DNA of 64,000 nucleotides, from the NCBI RefSeq assembly GCF_001468125.1, contig NZ_LNYT01000007.1, positions 297,125-361,124 of the forward strand, given 5' to 3'. Origin of the DNA: Legionella rubrilucens (GTDB lineage Bacteria > Pseudomonadota > Gammaproteobacteria > Legionellales > Legionellaceae). The notes under the pieces were generated by a model that was given only the letters and a program-made list of their open reading frames with translations, did no database searches and was not told the DNA's origin. The translations under genes and the position numbers were made by a program. Within the stretch, counting starts at the first letter, position 1, and each line of letters starts with the position of its first letter. Positions 48,408-57,510 of this stretch are shown here, one piece after another.

Positions 48408-49277
48408 CTAATGACGGATAACCAGCCTGGCTTTGGCATTTTCACTCATTTTCAAGGCAACGGTAACGGCTTCTTCCTTGCTATCAAAGTGCCGTATTGC
48501 ACGACTCGCGCCGTCCTTTTTAATAACCCAGCCGCGTTCGTCTTCGCCGAGGTAATAACAGCTCGCCTGTTCCGTATCGAGCTTAAGGGTTTCTTTTAAC
48601 AGGTTTTTAATCATCAGCAGGTGTTCCTGCTCCTGTTTGAGCGGTATTCGAAAACATTCAGCAACCACGTCCTGTCCTTGCTTCATGGCCAATTCAATCA
48701 GCAGTTCCCATCCAGCATTATCCGTTAATTCGGCAATGAGCAAGGTATTCAGCAATTGTGCGGCATCGGTGCGCGGATCAGTCATCACCTGAATGAGACC
48801 CATGCCCGCGACGCTCGTAACATCGGCACAGGGGGTGATTGCGGTTGCATCGGCGCCTAATTGATCCATCACCGTTTTGACGATGGCCATGTGCTCAGCT
48901 TCTTCTTCGCGAATGTGTTCCAGACGATTGAGAAATGCCGACGGCAGATTAAACCCTTTGGCCTTGGCAATGGCGGCTTCATACAGGCGGACGCCGGATC
49001 GTTCAAAGGCAAGGCGCTCCCCGAGCTTGTCAATCAATAACGTCATGTCTTTGGTGGCGGAGGCTGTTTTTAATTCATCCTTTTGCGCTTCCGTCATAGG
49101 CGGTATGGTACCGATGGGGTCCACTTCCTTAACCATTTTACTGCGCTCAAAGGCAAGTTTTTGCTCATCTCCGGGAACGTCAGCAGGAAAACGTTCGGTG
49201 GCTTCAAGCATCGCCTCAATGTCCTGCGGTATCAATTGCCCGCCGGTGACGTTGTGCATGGGTTCGTTTTTATTCAT
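48408..49277 (-). CDS. Ferritin-like protein with C-terminal DUF2188-like domain
   Basis: 289 residues. The central part (~75-235) is a four-helix ferritin-like bundle: ERLAFERSGVRLYEAAI, HIREEEAEHMAIV (E-x6-E-x2-H type metal ligands), LLIAELTDNAGWELLIELA and KQEQEHLLMIKNLL. The last ~45 residues (GWVIKKDGASRAIRHFDSKEEAV, ending LVIRH) look like the small DUF2188 fold. AAAGGA precedes the ATG. The next gene upstream, 12 bases away, is another ferritin-like protein, so the two are an operon. A role in metal or oxidative stress is plausible but unproven. Confidence 0.75.
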   Translation of the reverse strand: MNKNEPMHNVTGGQLIPQDIEAMLEATERFPADVPGDEQKLAFERSKMVKEVDPIGTIPPMTEAQKDELKTASATKDMTLLIDKLGERLAFERSGVRLYEAAIAKAKGFNLPSAFLNRLEHIREEEAEHMAIVKTVMDQLGADATAITPCADVTSVAGMGLIQVMTDPRTDAAQLLNTLLIAELTDNAGWELLIELAMKQGQDVVAECFRIPLKQEQEHLLMIKNLLKETLKLDTEQASCYYLGEDERGWVIKKDGASRAIRHFDSKEEAVTVALKMSENAKARLVIRH

Positions 49278-49289
49278 GATGAAATCCTT

Positions 49290-50456
49290 TTAAATGCGGT
49301 TGAGTTCGGTACCCGGTTGCCATTGGTATCCAGCAGAAACAATTTCAGCCGGAATCCCTTCTGAATTCATCTGGTCGCGGTAGAGTAAGGACTCGTCGTC
49401 TTCCTTGTCTTTGGGAACATAATTGACCCCATCCGTGCGAGGATCGATTTCTTCTTCAAGCACTTTGCGAACAAAGGGGCGCTGGCTCTTAAACGGAATC
49501 ATTTCAGGGATTTTGCCTTGCAGAATTTCCTCAGGATCGCGGTTCTCATATTTTTTAAAGCATTCGCAGGCCATCTGCAGATGGCCAATTTCATAATCAA
49601 GAAAGCGTTGCCAGATGGCTTTGACAAAGGGATTGGTTTCCTGCTGAACACAGCTTAAGTAATTGTAGATTTCCACCGCTTCATGGACTATCCAGCGTTC
49701 AATCAGGCTTTCGGATGGGTCCATCAATGACTCATATTGGGTCACGTGCTGCTCTTCCACGGAGGCAATTTCAGCATAGAGTTGCCGGGCCAGAGGATCG
49801 GCAAACAAAGGACCTATGTTCATGTAATAATCATGCGTCTGGTATTCCGCTCCGGTAATCATCGCCGCATGAATTTTGGTGATGAGTTCCGCCTGGTTTT
49901 TGTCATAGTGATTGCGCAAATCGCTGCGGGGGGCGCGATGATGAACCGAGGTTGGTCGGCCGGGAACAATGTCGGTATATCCTTGCAGAATATTATTGGC
50001 GTCCTTGCCTTCCAGACGATCAAGCATGGCTGCATAGCGATAGAGGTGATCGAAATCTTCGAGCAATCCAAAGCGATAAGTCTGGGCCTGATAGGGATCC
50101 GGCTCGTTCTGAGCTACAGCAGCGGTGACTTCAATCGCCACCTGCTCATAGGCAATAGTGGTTTCCAGCGGGGAATGGTCGGCGGACAGCAGCCAGTTGA
50201 TTTGGGTGGCCTGATGTTGTTCGACACGGCGAATTTTGGCCAGGGGCAACTGCAACTCTTTTTTGCAACGGGCCAGAAAATGCTTAAGCCTTAATGTGTC
50301 GCTCTCAATGCCATTCATTAAAATGACACGCACACGGGTAAAGGCATCATCATCCAGTTTGCTGATGGTTCTCCCGGCTAACTCTTTCCAGGTAAACGAT
50401 TGTTTGTCGAGGGGGCATCCCGGCTCAGCAAGAAAATCAATGAAATTAATAGTCAT
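49290..50456 (-). CDS. Large ferritin-like protein
   Basis: 388 residues, helical. Metal-binding candidates: VAIEVTAAV, LLEDFDHLYRYA, AEIASVEEQHVTQYESL, HEAVEIYNYL and FLDYEIGHLQMACECF, giving Glu/His pairs spaced as in ferritin-like bundles. No signal peptide. AAGGAG precedes the ATG. First gene of a two-gene operon with the ferritin/DUF2188 protein; transcription diverges from the broken cyanophycinase gene. The 145 bases upstream are very AT-rich, fitting a strong or growth-phase promoter, but no -35/-10 pair stands out. Confidence 0.75.
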   Translation of the reverse strand: MTINFIDFLAEPGCPLDKQSFTWKELAGRTISKLDDDAFTRVRVILMNGIESDTLRLKHFLARCKKELQLPLAKIRRVEQHQATQINWLLSADHSPLETTIAYEQVAIEVTAAVAQNEPDPYQAQTYRFGLLEDFDHLYRYAAMLDRLEGKDANNILQGYTDIVPGRPTSVHHRAPRSDLRNHYDKNQAELITKIHAAMITGAEYQTHDYYMNIGPLFADPLARQLYAEIASVEEQHVTQYESLMDPSESLIERWIVHEAVEIYNYLSCVQQETNPFVKAIWQRFLDYEIGHLQMACECFKKYENRDPEEILQGKIPEMIPFKSQRPFVRKVLEEEIDPRTDGVNYVPKDKEDDESLLYRDQMNSEGIPAEIVSAGYQWQPGTELNRI

Positions 50457-50607
50457 AAACGCTCCTTGTTTGACTAATTTATTATAGAAAAATTTAATTC
50501 ATTAAATTAAATATAGCAACGTTATTATTTAAAAATAAAAATTATTTTTATATTTAATTTTTTTTATTATTATTTTTAACTTGTTATAAAAAATATTAAG
50601 GATGATC

Positions 50608-51441
50608 ATGAAGGAAAATGGACGAATTTTAATTCTGGGTGGGGCAGAGGCAAAGGAAGAAAAAAAGCCTGGGATTCTCGAGTCTGATAATTACTATCTA
50701 CTGACAGAGGTTGTTTGTCGGAACAGACCCAATCATCTTGAATTTATTATTACGGGCGGAAAGGATTTTGATGAAACCATAGAAAAATACCAGGCTATTT
50801 TTAAAAATGTCCCTGATTTAAAAGCTGATTTTATGATTATTGAAAACAGGGATGATACTGGAAATCATGAAAATATTGAACGGATAAAAGCGGCAGATAC
50901 TGTGTTTTTTTCGGGTGGAAATCAAGCGGAAATCATTGAAACTTTGCAGGATTCATCCTTGATGGATGAAGTTAAAAACAGTTATGAAAACAGGAGCGAA
51001 TTCCTCGTCATGGGGACCAGTGCCGGCGCGATGATGCTGCCCAAAAAAATGATTAACGAGGGCAGTAATTCCGAGGCCCAGGTGGATTAATACCTGAAAA
51101 TAACCGACGGCCTGGCGCTCATCAATGGGTGCATCATTGATACCCATTTCATTCAGCGGGGACGTTTTGCACGCCTGGCGCATGCAGTGAGCGGCCATGC
51201 CGATGACCTCGGGATAGGGCTTGAAGAAAACACCGCGCTGCTTTTAGATGACGGCAAAGCTTACTGTCATGGCGAAGGGACGGTGGTGTTGATTGATGCC
51301 CGTGATCTTGATGATAGTCAGGCCTGCCGGGAAAGGGACTTGGGCTATATCACCAATCTCAAAGTCCATCTTCTGGTTGCCGGATGCTACTTTGACCTGG
51401 ACACGCTGACCATCGGCAGGGACCAGGCAATACACCCGTGA
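50608..51441 (+). pseudogene. Cyanophycinase-family (peptidase S51) gene broken by an in-frame TAA
   Basis: Read through, the frame gives ~277 codons, the normal CphB length. Codon 161 (51088-51090) is TAA. The first part has ILILGGAEAKEE, DTVFFSGGNQAEI and the nucleophile elbow MGTSAGAMM; the second, in the same frame, has DGLALINGCIIDTHFIQRGRFARL with the catalytic His, and ALLLDDGKAYCHGEGTVVLID. The Ser and His are thus split, so neither fragment could act alone. A recent nonsense mutation, sequencing error or readthrough are the options. The first half is more AT-rich than the second. Confidence 0.85.
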
Positions 51442-51520
51442 GGCTTGTTTCTGTGTAGCCTCAGGACGGGCGATGGAGCCTTCTGGGCTATACTCATACA
51501 CAGGAACAAGGATAGCCATC

Positions 51521-52417
51521 TTGAAACAAAACAGGGATTGTTATGATTGCGTAATCATTGGCGGCGGGCCAGCCGGTTTAACGGCAGCACTCTATTTAGC
51601 CCGCTTTCGTCGTCATTTTAAAATTTTTGACAGCGGCGAAAGCCGGGCGGCCCTGATTCCGGTTTCCCATAATTACCCGGCGTTTGTAGAGGGGGTCGCG
51701 GGCGTCAGGTTACTCGAGTTATTAAAAGCGCAACTGGCTTGCTATGAAACCACGATCACAGCCGAGAAAGTGAGGCAACTAAAAAAGAAGGGAGGCCTAT
51801 TTGAGGTCTTGACAGACAGTGCCTGTTATTCCGCCAGGATGATCCTTTTAGCGACGGGCGTTATCGATATCAGCCCTGATTTACCGCATGCGGAAAAAGC
51901 CATTGCGCAAGGATTATTGCGCTATTGCCCGGTTTGTGATGCTTATGAAGTCAAAAACAAGCGCATTGGTGTGATTGTTCAGGATAGAAAAGGGTTAAAT
52001 GAAGCCTTGTTTGTGAGGCATTACTCGGCCGATGTCCTGGTGTTGGCGCAAAGGAACGTGGTGTTGACAGACTACGACAAACGGCGCATGAAGCAGGCGG
52101 GTATTCGCCTGCTGTTTCAACCTGACATTCATTTTGATTTCAAGCATCGTTTCATTGAGATTCAAGCGGAACAAACCCTCCATATCGACACCCTCTATGC
52201 GGCCTTGGGTACCATTCAGCAGAATAAACTGGCCATTGATCTCGGTGCGCGGGAAGACAAGGGGGATCTGCTGGTCAATCGGCACCAGCAAACCTCCGTC
52301 CCGGGCTTGTATGCAGCGGGGGATATTACGGCCGGTTTAAATCAACTGGTGGTGGCGGAGGGACAAGGAGCCATTGCGGCAACGGATATCCATAACCGCT
52401 TGAAAAAAAGACGTTAA
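51521..52417 (+). CDS. Thioredoxin-reductase-like flavoprotein
   Basis: 298 residues from TTG 51521 (AAGGAT upstream); the frame extends to 51473 without a better start. FAD site: [20 protein letters not shown], and the C-terminal [26 protein letters not shown]. The redox motif is YCPVCDAYE (C-x2-C). In the NADPH domain the usual G-x-G-x2-G is replaced by [16 protein letters not shown], so pyridine nucleotide binding may be lost or altered. Probably a disulfide reductase or ferredoxin-type relative; partner unknown. Confidence 0.85.
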   Translation: MKQNRDCYDCVIIGGGPAGLTAALYLARFRRHFKIFDSGESRAALIPVSHNYPAFVEGVAGVRLLELLKAQLACYETTITAEKVRQLKKKGGLFEVLTDSACYSARMILLATGVIDISPDLPHAEKAIAQGLLRYCPVCDAYEVKNKRIGVIVQDRKGLNEALFVRHYSADVLVLAQRNVVLTDYDKRRMKQAGIRLLFQPDIHFDFKHRFIEIQAEQTLHIDTLYAALGTIQQNKLAIDLGAREDKGDLLVNRHQQTSVPGLYAAGDITAGLNQLVVAEGQGAIAATDIHNRLKKRR

Positions 52418-52503
52418 TGGCGATAAAACCGTGGAATACTTGGCGCAGGCTCGGGTTTAAGGGTACAATTTGGCTTTTTTAAGGTCAAAAACAACTCATC
52501 TTC

Positions 52504-54270
52504 ATGAATAATCAAGCGCCTGTCAGCTCCAAAGCCTTGTACCGCCGCCTCCTGACTTATGTTAAACCTTACTGGATGGTGTTGGCGCTGGGGATTATTG
52601 CCAATATTTTATACTCAGGTATCGATGCCACCTTCACCTACCTCATGCGCCCTTTTCTTGACAAAAGTTTCATCAATGTGGATATGGCTTTTGTTCGGCA
52701 AATCCCTTTACTCGTTCTGCTGGGGGTTTTATCACGGGCCGTGGTCAGTTCGCTTGGCAGCTATTGCATGACCTGGGTATCCCGATCCGTTGTGCAGGTC
52801 TTAAGGCAGCGGGTGTTTGCTCATATTATCCGTTTGCCGGCTGATTATTACGACGAAGCCACGTCCGGTCAGCTTCTATCCAAAATCCTCTACAACGTGG
52901 AGCAGGTGGCGCAGGTCAGTGCCGATGCGCTCACTGATTTTATTCAAAACGCTTTTTTAGTCGTCGGGCTTTTAACGGTGATGATGGTTATCTGCTGGCA
53001 GTTTTCCCTGATGTTCCTGCTCACCGTGCCTTTCGTGGGACTGATTGTCAATTACACCAACAAGCGGGTCAGGCGTATCAGCCACAAAGTGCAGAAATCC
53101 ATGGGGGAAGTGACTGAAATTGCCAGTGAGGCGATTGAGGGGTATCGGGTGGTGCGTATTTTTGGCGGTGAAGAGTATGAAACGACCAAATTCAACCGTG
53201 CCACCGAAGCCTCGCGGGTTAATGACATGAAAGTGGCCGTCAGCAAGGCCATCAATGTGTCCGGCGTGCAGTTTGTGCTGGCGATTGGTATTACTGCCAT
53301 CCTGTACACAGCCATTCATCTGGCGACGGTGATTCCTATTTCAGCGGGCTCGTTTGTGGCGATCATCGCGGCCATGCTGCAGTTAATCAAGCCGATGAAA
53401 ACCCTGACCACGCTCAATGCCACCATTCAAAAGGGACTCGCCGGTGCTGAAAGTGTCTTTGCCATGTTAGACAGTCCGGTTGAGACGGAGCAAGGCAGGG
53501 TATTGACGGCAAGGGCACAGGGTGAAATACGGTTTGAGAAGGTGGGTTTTGCCTATCGCCAGGGGCAGGTGATTCTCAATAACATCAATCTCCTTATCCC
53601 AGCCGGCCAGACTGTGGCGCTGGTGGGTCATTCCGGCAGCGGTAAAACCACGTTGGCGAGCCTCCTGCCTCGTTTTTACGAAGTAACTGAGGGGCAGATC
53701 TGCCTGGATGGCGAACCCATCCATCAGTTGAAGCTGAGCAGCCTGCGCGAGCAGATGGCCTTGGTCAGCCAGCATGTGACCTTATTCAACGACACCCTGG
53801 CCAATAACATTGCCTACGGCCGTTTTGATGTGAGTCGTGATGACATTGTGGCGGCTGCCAGACTGGCTTTTGCCGATGAATTCATCCAGCGTCTGCCGGA
53901 GGGATATGATACGCGGGTGGGCGAAAATGGCTTCCTGCTTTCAGGTGGACAGCGTCAGCGTCTGGCCATTGCCCGGGCCATTTTAAAAAACGCGCCCATT
54001 CTCATTCTTGATGAGGCCACCTCCGCGCTCGACAGCCAGTCGGAGCAGGCGATTCAGTCCGCACTGGAGCATGTCATGAAAAACCGCACCACGCTGGTCA
54101 TTGCCCATCGTCTGTCCACCATTCAGCGTGCGCACAAAATTGTGGTATTGGATAAAGGCCGTATTGTGGAGCAGGGGACCCATCAGGAACTGCTTGAACG
54201 CAATGGCCATTATGCGCAACTCTATCGTGCGCAGACATTGCACCATGCGCATGAAGACAGGGTGACTTAA
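52504..54270 (+). CDS. msbA: Lipid A export ATP-binding/permease protein MsbA
   Basis: A 588-residue half-size ABC exporter: six-helix membrane domain (~25-320) then an ATPase with VALVGHSGSGKTTLASLLPRFY (Walker A), LLSGGQRQRLAIARAIL (signature), [16 protein letters not shown] (Walker B) and IAHRLST (His switch). It flips lipid A-core across the inner membrane. The msbA-lpxK order, with a one-base overlap (TAATG), is the classical arrangement. Confidence 0.95.
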   Translation: MNNQAPVSSKALYRRLLTYVKPYWMVLALGIIANILYSGIDATFTYLMRPFLDKSFINVDMAFVRQIPLLVLLGVLSRAVVSSLGSYCMTWVSRSVVQVLRQRVFAHIIRLPADYYDEATSGQLLSKILYNVEQVAQVSADALTDFIQNAFLVVGLLTVMMVICWQFSLMFLLTVPFVGLIVNYTNKRVRRISHKVQKSMGEVTEIASEAIEGYRVVRIFGGEEYETTKFNRATEASRVNDMKVAVSKAINVSGVQFVLAIGITAILYTAIHLATVIPISAGSFVAIIAAMLQLIKPMKTLTTLNATIQKGLAGAESVFAMLDSPVETEQGRVLTARAQGEIRFEKVGFAYRQGQVILNNINLLIPAGQTVALVGHSGSGKTTLASLLPRFYEVTEGQICLDGEPIHQLKLSSLREQMALVSQHVTLFNDTLANNIAYGRFDVSRDDIVAAARLAFADEFIQRLPEGYDTRVGENGFLLSGGQRQRLAIARAILKNAPILILDEATSALDSQSEQAIQSALEHVMKNRTTLVIAHRLSTIQRAHKIVVLDKGRIVEQGTHQELLERNGHYAQLYRAQTLHHAHEDRVT

Positions 54271-55247
54271 TGCCGGCAATGCTTGAAAAACTGTGGTATG
54301 GAGGCCACAGAGCCTACTGGTTACTGATTCCTTTCGCCTGGCTCTATCAGGCTGTGTGTGCCTGTCGCCGCTTTTTTTTGCAACGGTTCCGTCAGCAGCG
54401 ATTTCAGGTTCCTGTCATCGTCGTGGGTAATCTTTCCATCGGGGGCGTAGGTAAAACCCCATTAGTGATTGCCATAGCCCGGCAATTGCAGGACAAAGGC
54501 ATCAAAGTCGGCATTGTCAGCCGCGGTTACGGTGCCCGCCTGACTGTTTTTCCTCATGAGGTGACACTCGACAGCACGGCGGCAGAGGTAGGGGATGAGC
54601 CCCTGCTCATCCGACAAAAAACCGGGTGTCCTGTTGTGATTGCCCCGAAACGGATTGAAGCCGTTCGTTACCTGCTGCAACACCATCACCCGCAGGTGAT
54701 TGTCAGCGATGACGGGTTGCAGCATTATGCCATGGGGCGCGCCGTTGAAATTGCGGTCATCGATGGCCAGCGCGGTCTGGGCAACGGCTGGTGTCTGCCG
54801 GCAGGGCCTTTGCGTGAGCCGCCAGGCCGACTCAAGAAAACCCAGCTTGTGGTCGTTAATCAGGGACGTTGGCCCGACGCCTACCCTATGACGCTGACGC
54901 CTGGCTCATTAACTCATCTGATTTCCAGGCGGCCTGTTAAAAAAGAGGATCTCACTCCACCCATTGCCGCCATGGCCGCCATTGGCAACCCGCAGCGCTT
55001 CTTTTCGACTCTGCAACAAATGGGCTTGATTTTTCAGCAATATTCTTTCCCCGATCATCACTTTTTTACAGCAAATGAGCTACAATTCCCCGAATCATCG
55101 GTCATTATGACTGAAAAGGATGCGGTGAAATGCCATTCCTTCGCAAAGGAAGGCTGGTATGTCTTGCCGGTTGAAGCCACCTTACCTGATTTATTCTGGC
55201 AAGCCTTGTGGTCACAAGAACAATTAAAAGGGTTAATTTCCTCATGA
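54270..55247 (+). CDS. lpxK: Tetraacyldisaccharide 4'-kinase
   Basis: 325 residues. VIVVGNLSIGGVGKTPLVIAIARQL is the Walker A region, VGIVSRGYG, VGDEPLLIRQKTGCPVVIA, VIVSDDGLQHYAMGRAVEIAVIDGQRGLGN (catalytic DDGLQ) and MTEKDAVKC near the C-terminus all match LpxK. It phosphorylates the 4'-position of the lipid A disaccharide on the inner membrane. It overlaps msbA and the next gene (ATGA). Confidence 0.96.
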   Translation: MPAMLEKLWYGGHRAYWLLIPFAWLYQAVCACRRFFLQRFRQQRFQVPVIVVGNLSIGGVGKTPLVIAIARQLQDKGIKVGIVSRGYGARLTVFPHEVTLDSTAAEVGDEPLLIRQKTGCPVVIAPKRIEAVRYLLQHHHPQVIVSDDGLQHYAMGRAVEIAVIDGQRGLGNGWCLPAGPLREPPGRLKKTQLVVVNQGRWPDAYPMTLTPGSLTHLISRRPVKKEDLTPPIAAMAAIGNPQRFFSTLQQMGLIFQQYSFPDHHFFTANELQFPESSVIMTEKDAVKCHSFAKEGWYVLPVEATLPDLFWQALWSQEQLKGLISS

Positions 55248-56215
55248 GACACGTTAAATTTTATGGATTCCTGCTTCTTGGGTTATTCATGACCGCTGCG
55301 TTCCCAAGCGACAAGACAGCCGCACCCAGGCCGGGGGAGGCCGTGGAGTCGGAAACGCCGGTAGCCAATATTCTTTCCTTAAGCGCCAAGCAGGCTGACT
55401 GGGTATTCTCCGGCGCCGTGACCAATGAAAGCGGCGAGCGCTACAATTACTATTTTGAGTTGCAACGTAACGACCTGCAATTCCAGGCCCAGGCGATTTT
55501 AGTCGATGCGCAAACCGGTGAACTGGTCCTCCATGAGCAAAGCGACAGCTTAATTGATGATCCTGAGAGCAGCCAATGGCGGGTGGGCAAGGCTTTTCTG
55601 CGCTTTAACGCCATCAATAACAGCTGGATTTTCGGGGTCAAGGGAAAAGACAGAGGGTTTAATTTCAAAGTGGACATGCTGGGGCTTTCCGGCACTAATT
55701 ATTCCAGACAACAGGATATCCGCAATGGCATCGAATTGCTGATTAATCAGACAGGTCGTTTAAACGGTCATTTACAAACCGGGGAAAACAATCAGGAGCA
55801 GTTCGTCACAGCGAAAAAAGCCTGGTTCAGGCAGGTGTGGGTCAGCAAACCGCAAACACTTGGCCATCCCATGACCGCCGTACTGTGTGAATTCAATGAC
55901 GGCGGTGGGTTTTACGCGGTAAATCTTAAAGAAGCCGATGCCCTGCGCGGTGCCGTGGCTGGTTTTCGAAATGAAGAAGGCACTGCCGTGCCGGTGTCGC
56001 AATTTGTGACGGTCAAAAAAGACAAAAGCGGTTTATGGGTTATTCATATTCCCTCACCGAAGCTGACTTTAACGCTTAAGGACATGCTGGAGCAACTCAA
56101 TACCCGTCACCAATTGGTCGCCGGTCTGGTGAAAGGGGTAAAACCTGGTTTTTGTGCTATCAGCCTGCAGGACATCGGGCAAACGCCTGCCTCGCCTTCT
56201 CAAAAAACGACTTAG
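55244..56215 (+). CDS. Secreted or periplasmic protein of unknown function, third gene of the msbA-lpxK operon
   Basis: 323 residues from ATG 55244, which overlaps the lpxK stop. The N-terminus is a signal peptide (FYGFLLLGLFMTAAFPS). The mature protein is rich in beta strands, with WVFSGAVTNESGERYNYYFELQ and FNFKVDMLGLSG early on; this faintly recalls lipocalin-like CrtC/AttH proteins, a weak impression. The coupling to lpxK suggests an envelope role. Its stop overlaps that of the convergent MFS gene. Confidence 0.7.
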   Translation: MRHVKFYGFLLLGLFMTAAFPSDKTAAPRPGEAVESETPVANILSLSAKQADWVFSGAVTNESGERYNYYFELQRNDLQFQAQAILVDAQTGELVLHEQSDSLIDDPESSQWRVGKAFLRFNAINNSWIFGVKGKDRGFNFKVDMLGLSGTNYSRQQDIRNGIELLINQTGRLNGHLQTGENNQEQFVTAKKAWFRQVWVSKPQTLGHPMTAVLCEFNDGGGFYAVNLKEADALRGAVAGFRNEEGTAVPVSQFVTVKKDKSGLWVIHIPSPKLTLTLKDMLEQLNTRHQLVAGLVKGVKPGFCAISLQDIGQTPASPSQKTT

Positions 56216-57438
56216 ACTTCGTTTTTATCCGGTAATAACAAGGCAAGTCCTGCGGCAATGATTAAGCCGCAGGGTACAATGACCAAGGCCCATTGATAAT
56301 CAGCCAGGGTGTATGCCTCGCGGCTGCCGCGGAGATAATCAAGAAAGTAGCCTACCAGCGGTTGCAGTAATGGCGCGGTTAACATGGCCAGGGTATTGGT
56401 GAAGCCCGTGCAGGTGGATAGCGTGTCCTGTGGAGCCAGCTCATTGGCAATGGAATAGGACAACATGTAGGCGCCGCAGCAGACGCCAATCAAAAACATC
56501 AGCCATGCCATGCTCACTGAAGACTGAATGGGCATGAACAGGGCCATGAGTAAAAAGACGGCGGTTGACAGACAGGAAAATAACATGAGTGGGGTTCGGC
56601 GATGAAAATAACTGGCCAGGTAGCCGAAAAGCGGGCAACTCACCGCGGCGCCAAGAAACACAAAGGCATCGATGAGACTGGCTTCCTTAAGGGTTAAATT
56701 CAATTTGATTTGTAAAAACGGAATCGCCCACAACGCCCCAAAAACAGTGATGACAGTGAAGCTTAACCCTACAAACAAGCCATTAAACCAGGCTTTGGGT
56801 GATTTAAGAATGAAAAGCAGCGGTTTCAGTTGCGATAATCTGAGGGCTTGTTGGGGTTTCGCAGGAATAAGCTGCCAGCAGCAGAATGCAATGAATACCC
56901 CGCCAATACCTGCGCAGTTAACAAAAAAACGCCAGCCCCAATGCGCAATGAGTCCCCCAAGACATATCATACCGAGCATGGTTATTAGAAAGCCTAAGGT
57001 TTCTGAAAGGCCAATCATGAAGGCAAATTGCCGGATTGGAAAATGCTCGCGCAGTAAATGGGAAAGCCCGACAAAAGCAAAAGAAGAACCGGCGCCAATC
57101 ATCAGGCGGCTCAAAACCAGTGCCCCTATTTGTTCGCTATGAGCAAAAAGAAAGCAGCCGGCGCTGCAGAGCAGGGCATTGACCGTTAAAAGGAAACGAG
57201 GGTTAGCCCTGTCAAAAAGAATACCGACCGGGATCTGCAGGCTGGTGTAAACATAGTAAAACGAACTGCTTAAGACACCGGCCATCAGTGCTGAGAGCTT
57301 CATTTCCACCATGATGGCACCGATGATGACGCCCGATGACAATTGCAGAAAAAATTGAAACAATACAAAGGAAACCCCTACCAGCCAGATTAAAATGCGC
57401 CGGGTCGACAGGGAAAGCGGTATACTAAGAGAAGACAT
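56212..57438 (-). CDS. Major facilitator superfamily transporter
   Basis: 408 residues from ATG 57438; a TTG at 57447 is possible. About 12 membrane helices are visible. Loop features fit MFS: PVGILFDRANPRFLLTVNALLCS in the helix 2-3 loop (D-R-x motif region) and an equivalent PLFGYLASYFHRRTPLMLFS in the second half. Substrate unknown; organic acids or amino acids (the Pht-like and glycerol-phosphate-like groups) are possible in Legionella. Divergent from oxyR. Confidence 0.88.
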   Translation of the reverse strand: MSSLSIPLSLSTRRILIWLVGVSFVLFQFFLQLSSGVIIGAIMVEMKLSALMAGVLSSSFYYVYTSLQIPVGILFDRANPRFLLTVNALLCSAGCFLFAHSEQIGALVLSRLMIGAGSSFAFVGLSHLLREHFPIRQFAFMIGLSETLGFLITMLGMICLGGLIAHWGWRFFVNCAGIGGVFIAFCCWQLIPAKPQQALRLSQLKPLLFILKSPKAWFNGLFVGLSFTVITVFGALWAIPFLQIKLNLTLKEASLIDAFVFLGAAVSCPLFGYLASYFHRRTPLMLFSCLSTAVFLLMALFMPIQSSVSMAWLMFLIGVCCGAYMLSYSIANELAPQDTLSTCTGFTNTLAMLTAPLLQPLVGYFLDYLRGSREAYTLADYQWALVIVPCGLIIAAGLALLLPDKNEV

Positions 57439-57510
57439 TAATCTCAATTCAGATTAAAAAGTGCTGAATATACCCCCTAACCTGGCATCGAGCAATGTTT
57501 ACGAGGAAAT

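Noticed and set aside
51187-51441. Separate 84-codon gene after the broken cyanophycinase
   Set aside because: It is in the same frame as, and homologous to, the C-terminal part of the upstream fragment, so it is one broken gene.
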